Below the pieces are notes generated by a model, which saw only the letters and a list, made by a program, of their open reading frames with translations, was not told the DNA's origin and did no database searches. From NCBI GenBank assembly GCA_002733105.1, contig NVUI01000005.1, positions 88,825 to 139,342 on the forward strand: 50,518 nucleotides of DNA. Reading direction: 5' to 3'. This document shows positions 35,852 to 45,507 of the stretch, piece by piece. Each line of letters opens with the position of its first letter. The stretch's first letter is position 1. This DNA comes from Methylophaga sp. (GTDB lineage Bacteria > Pseudomonadota > Gammaproteobacteria > Nitrosococcales > Methylophagaceae). The translations under genes were made by a program, and so were the position numbers.

Positions 35852-36845
35852 GTCCCTTATACAGATAGGCCCTTATACATTACCAAACAACCTCTTTCTT
35901 GCCCCAATGGCGGGAGTGACTGACAGGCCTTTTCGCCAATTATGTCGCCGTTTGGGCGCAGGTATGGCTGTCTCGGAAATGATCACTGCCAATAAATCAT
36001 TATGGGCTAGTAAAAAATCATTATTACGCGCTAATCATGAAGGTGAGCCAGAGCCTCGTTCTGTTCAAATTGCCGGAACAGATCCCAAAATGATGGCTGA
36101 AGCAGCTCAGCATAATATTGATCAAGGTGCCCACATTATTGATATTAATATGGGCTGCCCTGCTAAAAAAGTGTGTAACGTTATGGCCGGTTCTGCATTA
36201 TTACAAAATGAAAAACTAGTGAGTGAAATTTTAACGACTGTGGTGAACTCAGTAGATGCACCAGTCACACTGAAAATTCGTACCGGCTGGGATGTTGATA
36301 ACCGAAATGGCGTTAATATCGCTCGTATTGCTGAACAGTCTGGCATCCAAGCTTTAGCCGTACATGGCCGAACTCGGGCATGTGCTTATAGAGGAGAGGC
36401 CGAATATCACACCATTGCTGAAATAAAATCTACGGTGGCCATTCCGGTCATTGCTAATGGTGATATCAGTAGCCCTGAAAAAGCCAAACAGGTGTTAGAT
36501 TATACTCAGGCTGATGCATTGATGATTGGGCGAGCAGCTCAGGGTAATCCGTGGATATTTAGACAAATTAACCACTTTTTAACGCAGGGTGAACATTTAC
36601 CCCCACCCGCTATAAGCGAAGTAAAACAAATCTTGATTGAACACCTCTATACCCTGTACGATTTCTATGGTGAATACACTGGTGTTCGTATGGCACGTAA
36701 ACATATCGCTTGGTATAGCAAAGGTTTGCGAAACGGTAATCTATTCCGCCAACAAATGAACACCCTTGAATACCCGCAACAACAATTGGATTTTACTGAA
36801 CAATTTTTTTCCCAGCTATCTCAACAGGATACAATTGCTGCATGA
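35844..36845 (+). CDS. dusB: tRNA-dihydrouridine synthase DusB
   Basis: This 333-residue FMN TIM-barrel enzyme has the N-terminal LAPMAGVTDRPFR, IDINMGCPAKKV with the conserved GCP cysteine (Cys105), LKIRTGWD, AVHGRTRACAYRG, VIANGDI and MIGRAAQGNPW phosphate/FMN contacts. It reduces uridine to dihydrouridine in the tRNA D-loop. It is the first half of the classical dusB-fis pair and overlaps fis by ATGA, so fis translation is likely coupled to it. Confidence 0.96.
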   Translation: MTKSLIQIGPYTLPNNLFLAPMAGVTDRPFRQLCRRLGAGMAVSEMITANKSLWASKKSLLRANHEGEPEPRSVQIAGTDPKMMAEAAQHNIDQGAHIIDINMGCPAKKVCNVMAGSALLQNEKLVSEILTTVVNSVDAPVTLKIRTGWDVDNRNGVNIARIAEQSGIQALAVHGRTRACAYRGEAEYHTIAEIKSTVAIPVIANGDISSPEKAKQVLDYTQADALMIGRAAQGNPWIFRQINHFLTQGEHLPPPAISEVKQILIEHLYTLYDFYGEYTGVRMARKHIAWYSKGLRNGNLFRQQMNTLEYPQQQLDFTEQFFSQLSQQDTIAA

Positions 36846-37132
36846 CCCATGACTTAAATAACAAACCCGATAGCTGCTTCGATTTGGGTATCACTGCAGC
36901 ACATAAAGATGCCCCTCTAAGTGAGTGTGTAGAAACGGCCCTTAGCGACTATTTTGAACAACTTGATGGTCATCCGGCAGCTAACCTCTATGATATGTTG
37001 CTGGCTGAAGTTGAAGCGCCTTTATTTAGGTCTACATTAGCGCACACTAATGGTAACCAGTGTCGTGCTGCTGAAATTCTTGGCATAAACCGCGGCACAC
37101 TACGAAAAAAATTAAAACTTTACGGCCTATAA
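36842..37132 (+). CDS. fis: DNA-binding protein Fis
   Basis: This 96-residue nucleoid protein has the conserved C-terminal helix-turn-helix CRAAEILGINRGTLRKKLKLYGL and the preceding helices PAANLYDMLLAEVEAPLFRSTLAHTNGNQ. The acidic N-terminal arm is shorter and less conserved than in enterobacteria. Fis bends DNA, organises the chromosome and activates stable-RNA promoters in fast growth. Its presence restricts the organism to the gamma/beta-type lineages. Confidence 0.95.
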   Translation: MTHDLNNKPDSCFDLGITAAHKDAPLSECVETALSDYFEQLDGHPAANLYDMLLAEVEAPLFRSTLAHTNGNQCRAAEILGINRGTLRKKLKLYGL

Positions 37133-37159
37133 AACCATATCTATTCTCGGAAACAATTC

Positions 37160-38728
37160 ATGAACAAAATTCAACGAGCACTACTTAGTGTGTCAGATAA
37201 GTCAGGGGTGTTAGATCTTGCGCAACAATTAAACAATCTTGGGGTGGAATTACTTTCAACCGGCGGGACCGCTAAATTATTACAAGATGCGGGCTTACCA
37301 GTAAAAGAAGTATCCGAACATACTGGCTTCCCAGAAATGATGGATGGACGCATTAAAACCCTTCACCCAAAAATTCACGGAGGGTTGTTGGGTCGCAGAG
37401 GCACAGATGAAGCCATTATGGCAGAACATAATATCGACCCTATCGATCTAATTGTGGTTAATTTATACCCCTTTGAAGCGACTATTATTCGAGATGATTG
37501 CACACTGCCAATGGCCATTGAAAATATTGATATTGGTGGACCAACAATGCTACGTGCTGCCGCTAAAAATCATGCTTCAGTGACAGTACTGATTGATCCA
37601 GCTGATTACAGCCGAGTGGTCGAACAAATCAAACAAAATGGCGGTGTTGATGATGCAACACGTTTTGACCTAGCCGTAAAAACGTTTGAACATACTGCCC
37701 ATTATGATGGTGCTATTGCCAATTATCTTGGGAGTATTACTGATAATGGAAAAGTAGCTTTTCCTCGTACATTCAATAGTCAATTCCATAAAATACAAGA
37801 TATGCGTTATGGTGAGAACCCACATCAAAAAGCAGCTTTCTTTACAGAAAAACAACCTGAATCAGGCACTATCAGTGCTGCAGTACAAATACAAGGTAAA
37901 GAACTTTCATATAATAATATTGCTGACACTGATGCCGCACTTGAATGTGTCAAAACCTTCCCTGAATCACCCGCCTGTGTGATTGTTAAACATGCTAACC
38001 CTTGTGGCGTAGCCACTGCCGACAATTTATTAACAGCCTATGACTTGGCTTATCAAACAGATACTACATCAGCATTTGGTGGCATTATTGCCTTTAATTG
38101 TGAGTTAGATGCCAAAACAGCCCAAGCCATTATTGATCGGCAATTTGTTGAAGTTATTGTCGCTCCCTCAATCAGCGATGAAGCAAAACAAGTTATCAGT
38201 AACAAAAAAAATGTCCGTCTACTTTGCTGTGGTGAATTTCCTACTCCTGATCAGCAGAAAGAAACGTTTGATTTTAAGCGGGTGACTGGCGGCCTATTAG
38301 TTCAAGATCGTGATACCACTTTAGTGACACAAGACGAATTAAAAGTAGTCACTAAAAAAATACCGACTGATCAGCAAATGCAAGACTTACTTTTTGCATG
38401 GCGTGTCGCTAAATTTGTAAAATCAAATGCCATTGTCTATGTTAGCAAGCAACAAACTATCGGTATTGGTGCAGGTCAAATGAGCAGGATAGTCAGCAGC
38501 CAAATTGCAAGCATTAAAGCTAAAGATGCTGGTTTAACTGTGCCAGGTGCGGTGATGGCATCAGATGCCTTTTTCCCCTTCCGTGATGGTTTAGATGCTG
38601 CTGCCGAAGCAGGTATCAGTGCGGTTATACAGCCGGGCGGCTCCATGCGTGATGATGAAGTGATTGCCGCCGCAGATGAACATGGTATTGCTATGGTATT
38701 TACAGGTATGCGCCATTTTCGCCACTAA
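37160..38728 (+). CDS. purH: Bifunctional AICAR formyltransferase / IMP cyclohydrolase PurH
   Basis: This 522-residue enzyme has an N-terminal IMP cyclohydrolase domain (about 1-195, [35 protein letters not shown]) and a C-terminal AICAR transformylase domain ([25 protein letters not shown] with the catalytic Lys-His, [10 protein letters not shown] and [14 protein letters not shown]). It carries out the last two steps of IMP synthesis. It lies 27 bases after fis and 20 bases before the cyclase-like gene. purD is not in the window. Confidence 0.97.
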   Translation: MNKIQRALLSVSDKSGVLDLAQQLNNLGVELLSTGGTAKLLQDAGLPVKEVSEHTGFPEMMDGRIKTLHPKIHGGLLGRRGTDEAIMAEHNIDPIDLIVVNLYPFEATIIRDDCTLPMAIENIDIGGPTMLRAAAKNHASVTVLIDPADYSRVVEQIKQNGGVDDATRFDLAVKTFEHTAHYDGAIANYLGSITDNGKVAFPRTFNSQFHKIQDMRYGENPHQKAAFFTEKQPESGTISAAVQIQGKELSYNNIADTDAALECVKTFPESPACVIVKHANPCGVATADNLLTAYDLAYQTDTTSAFGGIIAFNCELDAKTAQAIIDRQFVEVIVAPSISDEAKQVISNKKNVRLLCCGEFPTPDQQKETFDFKRVTGGLLVQDRDTTLVTQDELKVVTKKIPTDQQMQDLLFAWRVAKFVKSNAIVYVSKQQTIGIGAGQMSRIVSSQIASIKAKDAGLTVPGAVMASDAFFPFRDGLDAAAEAGISAVIQPGGSMRDDEVIAAADEHGIAMVFTGMRHFRH

Positions 38729-38748
38729 TAAAAAAGTAGTTTGAACAC

Positions 38749-41394
38749 ATGGATCGTGCTCAAGCCATTGATCAATTTCAGACGCTTAACCATGTCAGAA
38801 TAGCGCGTTTAAGTGAGCTTTTTCCAGTAAAAAATCACGCCTTTCTAAAGATATTACCACTCCTTTTACACACCAACTCTGTTGCATTACTGGGATATAC
38901 AGGTGAAGACACCCCTGCAGGTATTGTTGATTATCAGCCTGCCAACGCCACCATTGATGCCATCAAAAAACTTGATCATACTTTTCAATATAAACGTCAT
39001 TCATTACATCAATATCCCATTCAAGGCCTTTATCTTATCAATCAAAATGGTATTTTGAACTTTCAGGCAGATACTCAATTTGAGTTATGGCTGGTATACA
39101 CAGAGCCCCTATCAGAGACGTTAATTAAACAACTGCAACAAAAAATCATCACGATCTGTGAATGGGCACAATCACTTGGTATTAAGCTTAATCCCCGATT
39201 ATTAGGTCATGATTCACTGATCAATACCCTGAATGCTTTTGAACTTGATCGTTTCTACCATAGTGGCTTGGTGCTAGCAGGTTGTGTACCTTCATGGTGG
39301 CATACGACCCCTGACGAGGATGTTAGCCAGACCTTCTCTATTGTTGATCTACGACAGGTCTCTGCTAGCAGTATGCTTGATTTTGGAGCAATATCATCCA
39401 TTGAAGCTCAAACAGTGTTTGATATCACAGCACTGGATCTTGATAGCGCCATGAATAATGGGTTAGAGGCAGGTTTAACATTAGTTCACTTAAATCATCA
39501 ACTTAAACAATTCCCAGCTATTCCATGGCTAAGCCCAAATTTAAAACAGGCTATTTACAACGGTGTTACTGACCCTCTGTTGTTAGATCCAAACACGCTC
39601 AAATTACAGATTATCTCCACGACCAGTATTGAGGGGGAATTTTTATCATTAGCCCAACAATCATTTTATGTCTTATGTGAAGAACACTTATCTAAAACAG
39701 TCAGCCAATCTCGTTATCCTTGGCGACGTGACTTTGTTGCACAGCAGTTATCTTATTGGCAATGGCATACTGATCTTAGTCAGAAATTGGATCAACGCTA
39801 TCAGTCTCAATATCGTCAAAGTCTCAATGAGTTTGAACAGATCCATGAGCAAATTGCTCTCCTTATACACTCACTTTTTGCCTTTGCAAAACAACATAAA
39901 CTACACATTCAGTCTCGACGTATTGCACTAGAAAAAAAATATAAAGCACTATTTGAGACACTGCCTGATACTGTTCAGTGTTTACCAGACCCGTTTCTTC
40001 CTATCGTGCCTGAACAGCATCTGTATCTTTATAGACGTCATATTGATGATGACTGGTATATTAATGATATTGCCCTGAATACATCAAAACAATCTGCCTT
40101 ATATCAGCATAATTCATTGATTAGGGTGTTAGCTTGGGCAATAAATAATCAGCTTCTTGCCAGCTCAACCCATTTGAAAGTTGCGGATCAAACATACAAA
40201 ATAACCCATCGCCTAGTGCTTGAACTAGTTCAACAACTTATTAGCTCCCCTCTTGGCAACACTCATCAACAGCAACTGAGCACCACCATCACTACTGAAG
40301 CTGAAATACAACATGTAGTTTTGTTTATTAACCTTGAGCATCAGCCTGTCCGTAAGCTTAGTCAACAAGGCTTAAAACTTTCAAGCTTACAAAGTGATCC
40401 ACTCAATTATTCAAATAGCAAGCAATCCTTAGTCACAAAAATTGAAAGCTTAATTTATTCCCAGCAAGGGCAATGGCATCATTTTGTTCATTCTGGCATG
40501 AGCTCTCCACTAAAAATACTCAGCATGATATTGCGTTGGCAGCCCCAACAAAAAACGATTCCCAAGGCGAGTTGCTGGTGTCCATCTGAATATTACGGTA
40601 AAGAAATTGATGATCGAATAGCTGGCTTATTTAACGAAGTAGCGACTCACTATAATAGTAATCCGACAAATGGCGAGTATCTGATTTCCATTGATAATCA
40701 GCTATATAAATTACAATGGCAAGAGGGCTCTTGTGACTATTTCCCACTCTCTAAAAATAAATCTCTTTTCCAATATCTAGCGCAAGCCAAACTAAGCTTC
40801 ATCGCCACTCAAGTTGATCAATCACTTGATAGTAATGGCTTATTAAACATGCTTTTAGCGCAGCAGACCGAAAATGTAATCTCGGTGTTTTTGTACAAAC
40901 AAAATCAATACACAACCGTTTACATACTGAATGAATTGGGTGGTTTATACCGGCAACATGTCACCGGATTAACAGAAACAACGCTAGTGTCACATTTTCA
41001 ATGGTTTTTTGATACGATAAACATCAGCGCTGAAATCAGTACAATTCAATTTTTTCGACTTGAGCATCAACAAAATTCTGCTTGGAAAATCAGTACTATC
41101 TCACTCAATTTATTATTAAAAAAAGAGGGCTATCTTCCGGTCATTGTTGAAATGACAAGCGCTGATGATAATGCACCATGTGTCATTCACTGTGGACCAA
41201 AAGTATTTAAAGGTCTAGCTAATGACAATAAGCTCTTCAAACAAGTTGGTGAACTTGTACTCAGCTTAAGAAAAACAAATAAGCCTTATCCCTTATATAT
41301 TACCCAGCTATCCTTCGAACAAAATGGCCCCTACACCTCTCACCCATACATTATTCAAAAACAGCGCCTTGAATATCTTCTTAACAAAATGTGA
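38749..41394 (+). CDS. Class I adenylate-cyclase family protein with degenerate active site (probable pseudoenzyme)
   Basis: This 881-residue protein aligns along its length with enterobacterial CyaA from memory: LLHTNSVALLGYTGEDTPAGI, WAQSLGIKLNPRLLGHD, LDRFYHSGLVLAGCVPSWW, RYPWRRDFVAQQLSYWQW and LIRVLAWAINNQLLASS have clear counterparts. In active CyaA the nucleotidyltransferase motif reads GS followed by SDLDIW, with two metal-binding Asp. Here the equivalent (97-114) has no Gly-Ser and reads TQFELW, so both Asp are replaced (Gln110, Glu112). Catalysis is therefore doubtful, although the frame is intact and full length. It could be a regulatory relic, a cAMP-independent scaffold or an enzyme with altered chemistry. 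It follows purH by 20 bases. Confidence 0.8.
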   Translation: MDRAQAIDQFQTLNHVRIARLSELFPVKNHAFLKILPLLLHTNSVALLGYTGEDTPAGIVDYQPANATIDAIKKLDHTFQYKRHSLHQYPIQGLYLINQNGILNFQADTQFELWLVYTEPLSETLIKQLQQKIITICEWAQSLGIKLNPRLLGHDSLINTLNAFELDRFYHSGLVLAGCVPSWWHTTPDEDVSQTFSIVDLRQVSASSMLDFGAISSIEAQTVFDITALDLDSAMNNGLEAGLTLVHLNHQLKQFPAIPWLSPNLKQAIYNGVTDPLLLDPNTLKLQIISTTSIEGEFLSLAQQSFYVLCEEHLSKTVSQSRYPWRRDFVAQQLSYWQWHTDLSQKLDQRYQSQYRQSLNEFEQIHEQIALLIHSLFAFAKQHKLHIQSRRIALEKKYKALFETLPDTVQCLPDPFLPIVPEQHLYLYRRHIDDDWYINDIALNTSKQSALYQHNSLIRVLAWAINNQLLASSTHLKVADQTYKITHRLVLELVQQLISSPLGNTHQQQLSTTITTEAEIQHVVLFINLEHQPVRKLSQQGLKLSSLQSDPLNYSNSKQSLVTKIESLIYSQQGQWHHFVHSGMSSPLKILSMILRWQPQQKTIPKASCWCPSEYYGKEIDDRIAGLFNEVATHYNSNPTNGEYLISIDNQLYKLQWQEGSCDYFPLSKNKSLFQYLAQAKLSFIATQVDQSLDSNGLLNMLLAQQTENVISVFLYKQNQYTTVYILNELGGLYRQHVTGLTETTLVSHFQWFFDTINISAEISTIQFFRLEHQQNSAWKISTISLNLLLKKEGYLPVIVEMTSADDNAPCVIHCGPKVFKGLANDNKLFKQVGELVLSLRKTNKPYPLYITQLSFEQNGPYTSHPYIIQKQRLEYLLNKM

Positions 41395-41475
41395 ACTAGT
41401 CCCAACTAAATCCTTTCGCTTTTACGCCTGCTCTTTTATTATGTGCTATTCAGATAATGTAAATTGGACGACACC

Positions 41476-42504
41476 ATGATCAAAGTCGGTATTGTAGGCG
41501 GAACAGGTTACACCGGTGTAGAACTCCTAAGATTATTAGCCAATCATCCCGAAGTTTCTATACAGGCCATTACCTCGCGTAGTGAAGCAGGCTTAGCAGT
41601 AAGCGAATTATTTCCTAATCTTCGAGGCCATGTTGACCTCCATTTTAGCGAGCCTGATATTGATCAACTTGCGTCTTGTGACGTGGTATTTTTTGCAACG
41701 CCTCACACCGTCGCCATGTCTCTAGTCCCTGAATTGATCAAACAGGGTACTCGTGTCATCGATTTATCTGCCGACTTTCGTCTTAAAGATGCCGATCAAT
41801 GGGCCCATTGGTATAACACGCCGCATACCTGTCCTGAATTATTATCCCAAGCCATTTATGGCCTACCTGAAGTTAACCGTGATCAGATTAAATCTGCTCA
41901 ACTTATTGCTGTGCCAGGTTGTTACCCAACGGCTACCCAACTTGGCTTTTTACCTTTGCTAGAGCAAGGTATTATCCATCCTCTTAGCCTTATTGCTGAC
42001 ACTAAATCTGGCGTAAGTGGCGCGGGACGTAAAGCCGCTGTCAGCACCTTGCTAGCGGAATCATCTGAAAACATGAAAGCCTATGCTGTATCAGGTCATC
42101 GTCATTTACCAGAAATAGAGCAAGGCTTATCCCATGCTGCAAATCAGCCCATCTCGCTGACGTTTGTTCCTCATTTGACCCCGATGATCAGAGGCATACA
42201 TGCCACTCTTTACGGCACGTTAACACAGCCTGTTGATCTCCAGACATTGTTTGAACAGCGATATATTGATGAGCCTTTTGTTGATGTTATGCCGGCAGGT
42301 TCACATCCTGAAACTCGCAGTGTACGCGGTACTAACACCTGTCGAATTGCTGTTCATCAACCACAACAAGGTAACACTGTTGTTATTCTTTCAGCGATTG
42401 ATAATCTGGTTAAAGGTGCATCTGGCCAAGCGATTCAAAATATGAATATTATGTTTGGTTTTGATGAAACATTAGCTATTAATACTATTGCAACACTACC
42501 ATAA
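41476..42504 (+). CDS. argC: N-acetyl-gamma-glutamyl-phosphate reductase ArgC
   Basis: This 342-residue NADP-dependent reductase has the dinucleotide fold [18 protein letters not shown], catalytic Cys149 in [18 protein letters not shown] and the catalytic His region [13 protein letters not shown]. It makes N-acetylglutamate semialdehyde in arginine synthesis. The open frame begins at TTG 41464, but ATG 41476 is chosen because the Rossmann strand starts directly there. It is an isolated arg gene; no other arginine genes are adjacent. Confidence 0.96.
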   Translation: MIKVGIVGGTGYTGVELLRLLANHPEVSIQAITSRSEAGLAVSELFPNLRGHVDLHFSEPDIDQLASCDVVFFATPHTVAMSLVPELIKQGTRVIDLSADFRLKDADQWAHWYNTPHTCPELLSQAIYGLPEVNRDQIKSAQLIAVPGCYPTATQLGFLPLLEQGIIHPLSLIADTKSGVSGAGRKAAVSTLLAESSENMKAYAVSGHRHLPEIEQGLSHAANQPISLTFVPHLTPMIRGIHATLYGTLTQPVDLQTLFEQRYIDEPFVDVMPAGSHPETRSVRGTNTCRIAVHQPQQGNTVVILSAIDNLVKGASGQAIQNMNIMFGFDETLAINTIATLP

Positions 42505-42509
42505 CACCC

Positions 42510-43181
42510 ATGTCTTCCTTAGATAAGCATGTTATTCGCAAGGCGCGTCCTTATCGTTGTGCCATATTAGTCATTCTCACAGCAATTATTACCTACGCTA
42601 GCCAATGGTTTTATATACAGCAAACTACTCGCTACCAACAGGCTATCAAAACGGAACAATTGAATGATGATGTTCGGCAACTCAATACTAAAAATACCGA
42701 GCTATATAACACTTTAACCCACCAAGAAAAGAGTTTAGCTATCCAGCAGGCAACGAACCAACAACTTCAAGAACAATTAGATAAATTACAAAATAATGTT
42801 ATTTCTCTTAAAAAAGAATTAGTGTTCTATCAGACTATCAATCAAGGGAATAATACCAGTAAGCTACAAATTCGGGAATTACATCTCCGTGCTAATGAAA
42901 TGGAACCAGAACTATTTCATTATCGGCTGGTAATCACTCAGGGTAAAAAAATCACCCGCCCTTTATCTGGCTCGCTGTCTCTTACACTGAAGGGCATGCA
43001 ACATGATAAAGAGATACAATCTGATATTGGTGAACACACACTTTCTTTACGTCATGTACAAGTAATTGAAGGGCAGATTAAATTAACCGATATGTTCCAA
43101 CCTACCAATATCGTTGTGATATTAAAGCAAAATAAACAAACACTGACCCGAACATTTGATTGGCAACTAGGCGGTTATTAA
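42510..43181 (+). CDS. DUF6776-type single-pass membrane protein with coiled coil
   Basis: This 223-residue protein has a short cytoplasmic N terminus, a membrane helix at about 17-35 (CAILVILTAIITYASQWFY), a coiled coil of about 70 residues (QLNDDVRQLNTKNTELYN through LKKELVFYQTI) and a C-terminal beta-rich domain (LQIRELHLRANEMEPELFHYRLVITQGKK). This layout fits the DUF6776 family, usually found beside bactofilin genes. It begins 5 bases after argC and precedes the bactofilin gene by 18 bases. Function is unknown. A periplasmic envelope role with the bactofilin is inferred only from the pairing. Confidence 0.75.
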   Translation: MSSLDKHVIRKARPYRCAILVILTAIITYASQWFYIQQTTRYQQAIKTEQLNDDVRQLNTKNTELYNTLTHQEKSLAIQQATNQQLQEQLDKLQNNVISLKKELVFYQTINQGNNTSKLQIRELHLRANEMEPELFHYRLVITQGKKITRPLSGSLSLTLKGMQHDKEIQSDIGEHTLSLRHVQVIEGQIKLTDMFQPTNIVVILKQNKQTLTRTFDWQLGGY

Positions 43182-43199
43182 AATATTAAGAGGTGATCC

Positions 43200-43643
43200 A
43201 TGTTCAATAAAAGTAAAAAAAGCAAATCCACCCGAATTGATACCTTAATTGGGCAGCATACACACATTAAAGGTGACGTCAGTTTTAGTGGGGGGTTAAG
43301 AATTGATGGCAGCGTTACTGGTAATATCAATGCTACTGGCGATACAGATTCTTTACTAACCCTAAGTGAACAAGGCAATATTGAAGGCGATGTTAAAGTG
43401 CCTAATTTAGTTATCAATGGTAGTATTACGGGTAATGTTTATGTTTCTGAACATGTTGAATTAGCGCCCAAAGCAAGAATTAATGGCAATGTCTATTACC
43501 GTCTACTTGAAATGGCTATGGGTGCAGAAGTCAATGGTCAAATGATTCATAACAAAAAGAATGATGAGCAAATTCTTAATGTAGAGCACGAAGTTATAGA
43601 TGACACTGATGCAATCCAGCTTGAGCAAAAGACCAATTCTTGA
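43200..43643 (+). CDS. Bactofilin (polymer-forming cytoskeletal protein)
   Basis: This 147-residue protein has a central right-handed beta-helix made of short repeats (HIKGDVSFSGGLRIDGSVTGNI, GNIEGDVKVPNLVINGSITGNVYVSEHVELAPKARINGNVYYRLLEM), flanked by disordered polar tails. This is the bactofilin pattern. Such proteins polymerise without nucleotide into filaments that position cell-wall enzymes. A good Shine-Dalgarno (AGAGGTGA) precedes the start. The upstream coiled-coil membrane protein may be its anchor. Confidence 0.92.
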   Translation: MFNKSKKSKSTRIDTLIGQHTHIKGDVSFSGGLRIDGSVTGNINATGDTDSLLTLSEQGNIEGDVKVPNLVINGSITGNVYVSEHVELAPKARINGNVYYRLLEMAMGAEVNGQMIHNKKNDEQILNVEHEVIDDTDAIQLEQKTNS

Positions 43644-43700
43644 CTAAATCACTCAACCTTTGGATAATATCTACTTATAAATTTAGTTTTGGAGCATCTC

Positions 43701-44045
43701 ATGAGCGACAACATTCCTAGTCCTGTTATTTTTACCAATGCTGCTGCAAAAAAAGTCAGCGACTTAATTATCGAAGAAGGTGATGACCAACTCAAGCTGC
43801 GTGTATTTATCACGGGCGGCGGTTGCTCAGGCTTTCAGTATGGCTTTACTTTTGAAGATGAAGTCAATGAAGGAGATACTGAAGTAGAAAATGGTGGTGT
43901 AACTCTACTAATAGATCCTGCAAGCTTTCAATATCTTGTCGGCGCAGAAATTGACTATACCGATGGTATCGAAGGAGCACAGTTCGTTATTCGTAACCCG
44001 AATGCGACAACTACGTGTGGCTGTGGCTCCTCATTCTCACCTTAA
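43701..44045 (+). CDS. erpA: Iron-sulfur cluster insertion protein ErpA
   Basis: This 114-residue A-type carrier has the three cluster cysteines Cys42 ([11 protein letters not shown]), Cys106 and Cys108 (TTCGCGSSF). It delivers [4Fe-4S] clusters to apoproteins such as IspG. TTG 43689 opens the frame, but ATG 43701 with GGAGC at 43691-43695 is the real start and gives the usual ErpA length. It converges with mnmE across a 106-base gap that holds a candidate bidirectional terminator. Confidence 0.95.
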   Translation: MSDNIPSPVIFTNAAAKKVSDLIIEEGDDQLKLRVFITGGGCSGFQYGFTFEDEVNEGDTEVENGGVTLLIDPASFQYLVGAEIDYTDGIEGAQFVIRNPNATTTCGCGSSFSP

Positions 44046-44102
44046 TAAAGATCTTGCGTTACCATTCAATCTAACGCCAATATAGAGATATCATTTGCCT
44101 TA

Positions 44103-44126
44103 GCCACTCTTTATACAAGATGTGGC
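44103..44126. terminator. Candidate hairpin between convergent erpA and mnmE
   Basis: GCCAC-TCTT and AAGA-T-GTGGC form a nine-pair stem with one bulged T around TATAC. It lies between two convergent genes, but no strong T-run follows on either strand. It may serve as a weak shared terminator. Confidence 0.35.
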
Positions 44127-44151
44127 AAGTTCTATCTTTGATCAGGGAAAA

Positions 44152-45492
44152 TTACTTTCCGATACAAAAACTAGAAAAGATCTTACTCAATAAGTCATCA
44201 TTGGTGAATGTGCCTGTTATTTCACCCAAGGCCTGCTGAGCTATGCGTAGTTCTTCTGCTAACAGCTCTCCAGCGCCCATTCCTTCCAGACAATGATAAC
44301 CAGTATCAATGGCTGTTCGAGCCCGTGAAAGGGCATCAAGGTGGCGGCGGCGAGCAATAAATACGCCTTCCTCCTGTGGATGGTAACCCACCGACTCACA
44401 CAGTCGCTGTTTTAACAATGCCATCCCTTCACCTGTTTTGGCCGATAGATAGATGCTCGTTTGATTATTCTCTAATACAAGCTCTATAGGATGCCCTGTT
44501 TTATCTGCTTTATTACGGATCAAAGTTAAGGGAATATCTTTTGGCAATAATGACATAATCTCTTGGTCTTTATCGTCGTCCCCTTTACTATCATCCAACA
44601 CCATCAAGATATGATCAGCTTGTGCTAATTCAGCGTGTGTTCTTCGAATACCTTCACGTTCAACTTCATCGGGAGAATCATGTAAGCCAGCAGTATCAGA
44701 AATTCGCAGTGGTAACCCCTCCAAATGAATTTGCTCTCGTAATATATCGCGTGTTGTACCGGCTACATCAGTCACAATCGCAGCATCATGGCCGGCTAAT
44801 TGATTGTGTAAACTTGATTTACCCGCATTGGGCTGACCGGCTAAAACAACATTCATGCCTTCTCTTAACAATCGGCCTTGCTGAGCACTAGCTTGAATAC
44901 TGTCTAAGATGACTAACAAGTCTTGCACTTGCTGAGCGACTTGCGCTTCTGCTAAAAAATCAATTTCTTCATCACTAAAATCAATAGAAGCTTCAACAAA
45001 CATTCGCAGTTCAGTCAATTGCTCCAACAATGCATTAATTCGTCGTGAAAACTCTCCTTGCAGGGATCTTATCGCACTACGAGCAGCTTGTTCAGTCTCG
45101 CTGTCGATTAAATCTGCCACAGCTTCAGCCTGTGCCAAATCCATTTTATTGTTTAAAAAAGCCCGTTCAGAAAATTCACCAGGGCGAGCCATACGAGCAC
45201 CTAGCTTAATGGCTCTTTGACATAATAGATCTAAGACTAATGGACTGCCATGACCTTGAAGCTCAATAACATCTTCACCGGTAAATGAGGCTGGGTTTGG
45301 AAAATAAAGCACAACACCACTATCAATAATATCGCCATCGTGATCTTTAAAATGACTAAATTGAGCATAGCGCGGCGATGGTAATTTGCCACATATTTGT
45401 TTGGCAATATCAGCACTTTTATCTCCCGACAGCCTGACAATACCAACACCTCCTTTCCCTGGTGCCGTCGCTATCGCAACAATGGTTTCCAT
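44152..45492 (-). CDS. mnmE: tRNA uridine-5-carboxymethylaminomethyl modification GTPase MnmE
   Basis: This 446-residue protein has an N-terminal folate-binding domain (ETIVAIATAPGKGGVGIVRLSG), a helical domain and an inserted G domain with GQPNAGKSSL, DVAGTTRD, DTAGLHD and NKAD. The C-terminal CIGK provides the invariant cysteine. With MnmG it modifies U34 of certain tRNAs. The frame opens at GTG 45495, but the adjacent ATG 45492 fits the family start. It follows yidC, as in most origin-proximal gene blocks. Confidence 0.96.
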   Translation of the reverse strand: METIVAIATAPGKGGVGIVRLSGDKSADIAKQICGKLPSPRYAQFSHFKDHDGDIIDSGVVLYFPNPASFTGEDVIELQGHGSPLVLDLLCQRAIKLGARMARPGEFSERAFLNNKMDLAQAEAVADLIDSETEQAARSAIRSLQGEFSRRINALLEQLTELRMFVEASIDFSDEEIDFLAEAQVAQQVQDLLVILDSIQASAQQGRLLREGMNVVLAGQPNAGKSSLHNQLAGHDAAIVTDVAGTTRDILREQIHLEGLPLRISDTAGLHDSPDEVEREGIRRTHAELAQADHILMVLDDSKGDDDKDQEIMSLLPKDIPLTLIRNKADKTGHPIELVLENNQTSIYLSAKTGEGMALLKQRLCESVGYHPQEEGVFIARRRHLDALSRARTAIDTGYHCLEGMGAGELLAEELRIAQQALGEITGTFTNDDLLSKIFSSFCIGK

Positions 45493-45507
45493 CACTATTT
45501 AAGAAAC

